A DNA stretch of 64,000 nucleotides from Pseudopelobacter sp964542535 (GTDB lineage: Bacteria > Desulfobacterota > Desulfuromonadia > Geobacterales > Pseudopelobacteraceae), in the NCBI GenBank assembly GCA_964542535.1, contig CAZIUE010000009.1, positions 62,001-126,000 of the forward strand, given 5' to 3'. The translations under genes were made by a program, and so were the position numbers. The notes beneath the pieces were generated by a model, which worked only from the letters and a program-made list of their open reading frames with translations, did not search any database and was not told the DNA's origin. Position 1 is the first letter of the stretch, and each line of letters opens with the position of its first letter. Positions 62,333 to 64,000 of the stretch are shown here, in pieces.

Positions 62333-62559
62333 ACCATCCCTCCATACTCGTCATCGATCTTGTGGAACTGACCGCCGCCGACCTGCGCCGCGTCGGCGGC
62401 AAAGCGGTTGTCCTCGGTCGGCTGGCCAGCTCAGGCACGCCCATACCGCCAGGTATCTGCGTCACAACAGCGGCCTATGACCGTTCTCTGGATGAGGCCG
62501 GACTGCGGCAAGATGGTTTTCTGGGCATCGTCACCGTTGTAGATTGGAGAACAGCATGA
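62329..62559 (+). pseudogene. N-terminal fragment of a PEP synthase/pyruvate phosphate dikinase-like gene
   Basis: 76 codons: VGGKAVVLGRLASSGTPIPP followed by GICVTTAAYDRSL matches the start of the PPDK/PEP-synthase N-terminal domain (about 900 residues in full enzymes), then ends at TGA 62557-62559. Overlaps both neighbours by ATGA junctions, so the fragment may still be translated within the operon. No catalytic residues remain. Either a relic or a retained small protein. Confidence 0.6.
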
Positions 62560-63332
62560 CGGAAGTTCTCGTGATAACCGCTGCCTCAATCCTGGTCTAC
62601 ATGACCGCCTGGTTCATCGCCGCCCGGATTCGCGGCCGCAACGATATCGCCGATGTGGCCTGGGGATTGGGGTTCATCCTGGCAGCGGCGGTTTCGCTGC
62701 TGGCTGGCGGCATCTACCCGCTGCGTGGGCTGCTGGTCTCGGGGCTGGTGCTGCTCTGGGGGATCAGGCTGGCAGTGCACATTCACAGCCGCAATCGGGG
62801 AAAAGGTGAAGACAAGCGCTACCGGCAATGGCGCGAGGAGTGGGGAAGGTGGTTCGTGCTGCGATCATTCCTGCAGGTCTTTCTGCTCCAGGGGATTCTG
62901 CTGCTGATGGTGGCCGTGCCGGTTATCTTTGTCAACCAGGCGCCGGCAGCACCCCTTGGGTGGCTTGATCTGCTTGGGCTGGCAATCTGGGTGACCGGCT
63001 TCTGTTTCGAGTCCGTTGGTGACCGGCAGCTGCTGAAGTTCATCCGCAACCCGGCCAACAAGGGTAAACTGATGACCACCGGTCTGTGGCGCTACACCCG
63101 CCACCCCAACTACTTCGGCGAGGTGACCCTGTGGTGGGGGATCTGGCTGATGACCCTGACCATGTCGGGAGGTGTGCTGACGATCATCGGGCCGCTGACC
63201 ATCACGTTCCTGATCCTGAAGGTTTCCGGCATCCCGATGCTGGAAAAGCACTACGAAGAACGGGCTGATTTCCAGGAGTACAAGCGCCGCACCAGCCCCT
63301 TTTTCCCGCTACCCCCCAAGGGAGGAGTCTGA
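62556..63332 (+). CDS. DUF1295 (steroid 5-alpha-reductase-like) membrane protein
   Basis: 258 residues from ATG 62556 (TTGGAG 8 bases upstream; TTG 62544 possible). About six hydrophobic segments. Family motifs: NDIADVAWGLGFILAAAVSL, RGKGEDKRYRQWREEWG, VGDRQLLKFIRNPANKGKLM and GLWRYTRHPNYFGEVTLWWG, with NADPH-site-like C-terminal KHYEERADFQEYKRRTSPF. The family is probably an NADPH-dependent lipid reductase. DUF2177 follows after 1 base. Confidence 0.9.
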   Translation: MTEVLVITAASILVYMTAWFIAARIRGRNDIADVAWGLGFILAAAVSLLAGGIYPLRGLLVSGLVLLWGIRLAVHIHSRNRGKGEDKRYRQWREEWGRWFVLRSFLQVFLLQGILLLMVAVPVIFVNQAPAAPLGWLDLLGLAIWVTGFCFESVGDRQLLKFIRNPANKGKLMTTGLWRYTRHPNYFGEVTLWWGIWLMTLTMSGGVLTIIGPLTITFLILKVSGIPMLEKHYEERADFQEYKRRTSPFFPLPPKGGV

Positions 63333-63333
63333 C

Positions 63334-63750
63334 ATGCTGCACCTCTTCAAGATCTACCTGCTCTGCCTGCCGTTCACGCTGCTTTTGGACTACATCTGGC
63401 TGGCCAAGCTGATGCAGGGCTTTTACCTGGCCCAGCTCGGTCCGTATGCCCGGGTACGCGGCGCCACCATCATCCCGGTCTACTGGGCGGCGGGTTTGGT
63501 GTACCTGCTTTTGCCGCTGGGGATATTGCTGTTCGCCCTGCCGAGGGTCGATCAGGCACATCCGGTGGGTTCGTCACTGCTGTGGGGCGGGTTGTTCGGT
63601 CTGGTGGTGTACGGGGTCTATGACATGACCAACATGGCCACCCTGGAGAACTGGCCGGTCAGGATGGTCTGGATCGACCTCTGCTGGGGCTGTTTCCTGT
63701 GCGGAGTTACAACCCTTTTTGCCGCGCTGGTGTCGCGGTGGATGCAGTAA
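63334..63750 (+). CDS. DUF2177 membrane protein
   Basis: 138 residues with four hydrophobic segments and the family pattern PFTLLLDYIWLAKLMQGFYL, RGATIIPVYWAAGLVYLLLP, VYGVYDMTNMATLENWPVRM and VWIDLCWGCFLCGVTTLFAA. Function unknown. Regularly found with DUF1295 and COG2907 flavoproteins, and here it is 1 base after the DUF1295 stop, so the three very likely act together. Confidence 0.9.
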   Translation: MLHLFKIYLLCLPFTLLLDYIWLAKLMQGFYLAQLGPYARVRGATIIPVYWAAGLVYLLLPLGILLFALPRVDQAHPVGSSLLWGGLFGLVVYGVYDMTNMATLENWPVRMVWIDLCWGCFLCGVTTLFAALVSRWMQ

Positions 63751-63871
63751 ACGTGCTACAGGCACACACCGATGAAATTGTCGGGCCGGGCGCCGGAGTA
63801 GCCGTTACCCATGTGGTCAGGTTCCGGGAGACAGAAACCAGACCGCGGATATGAAGCGCGGGAGGTAACCC

Positions 63872-64000
63872 ATGAAGATCGCCATCGTCGGCGGCGGCAT
63901 ATCCGGATTGACAACGGCGCACCTGCTGTGCGGGGATCATGAGATCACCCTGTTCGAGGCGGGCGACTATCCGGGGGGGCACACCAACACCCTTGATGTG
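63872..64000 (+). CDS. NAD/FAD-dependent oxidoreductase (COG2907-like), cut by window edge
   Basis: 43 residues visible from ATG 63872 (GGGAGGT upstream). The FAD-binding Rossmann motif IAIVGGGISGLTTAHLL is followed by ITLFEAGDYPGGHTNTLDV, typical of flavin amine-oxidase/desaturase-like COG2907 proteins. Such proteins accompany Cfa-like methylases and DUF1295/DUF2177 in fatty-acid modification clusters. The rest lies outside the window. Confidence 0.88.
   Translation, partial: MKIAIVGGGISGLTTAHLLCGDHEITLFEAGDYPGGHTNTLDV

Overview
This G+C-rich (roughly 60%) window reads as a chromosome segment of an anaerobic deltaproteobacterium of the Geobacter / Pelobacter propionicus type (Desulfuromonadia). 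The basis is the ffs-dnaX-ybaB-recR-nifJ order, a succinyl/acetyl-CoA transferase, the late futalosine-pathway-like ubiD-ubiA-ubiX block, many multi-PAS sensor kinases, HD-GYP and MCP genes, and an HcpR-like operator. The assignment comes from gene content, not from a database match.

Layout. 1-13.2 kb: signalling (HD-GYP, a receiver protein, an MCP, a broken PAS/hybrid kinase, and a PocR/multi-PAS kinase with a NarL-type regulator), two tandem Hsp20 chaperones, and remnants of IS1380 and IS21 elements. 13.3-17 kb: ribB behind an FMN riboswitch, an ABM-fold monooxygenase and an ABC-F ATPase. 17.1-25 kb: an accessory, rearranged zone with a Fic protein, a YefM-YoeB toxin-antitoxin pair, an ABC-F gene fragment, a diverged 176-bp repeat, a 99% identical fragment of hyuB, and a plsC-cdsA-CDP-alcohol phosphatidyltransferase operon bracketed by two ~410-bp direct repeats. 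Each of these repeats carries a c-di-GMP-I/GEMM-like RNA plus an intrinsic terminator on the minus strand. 24-29 kb: a metallo-hydrolase and hyuAB. 29.3-34 kb: a macrodomain protein, a ferredoxin/ygbA pair behind an HcpR-like site, molybdenum cofactor genes (mobB, moaA, MOSC) and a nucleosidase.

34-46 kb is housekeeping: tRNA-Ser(GGA), SRP RNA, dnaX, ybaB, recR, the 1190-residue pyruvate:ferredoxin oxidoreductase, an epimerase, folK, transaldolase, glycogen synthase and a CAP-domain protein. A compact promoter-hairpin-terminator unit at 42.3-42.4 kb looks like an unannotated small RNA with an anti-Shine-Dalgarno loop. 46.5-53.2 kb: ubiD-ubiA-ubiX (probably menaquinone), a cytidylate-kinase-like protein, a Dabb protein, the CoA transferase and a DEDDh exonuclease. 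53.6-60.7 kb: a cold-shock protein with a 54-residue charged partner, xerC with a lipoprotein and a homocysteine methyltransferase/MTHFR fusion, DedA, PgeF and ComM. 61-64 kb: a chalcone-isomerase-like protein, a PNPOx-like protein, a PEP-synthase fragment, DUF1295, DUF2177 and the start of a COG2907-type flavoprotein, a gene set commonly linked to fatty-acid modification.

The strongest candidates for something undescribed are the cyclic-dinucleotide-riboswitch-like control of a phospholipid operon inside a direct-repeat cassette (20.9-24.05 kb) and the small RNA at 42339-42420. All functional calls rest on motifs read by eye. No searches or folding programs were run.
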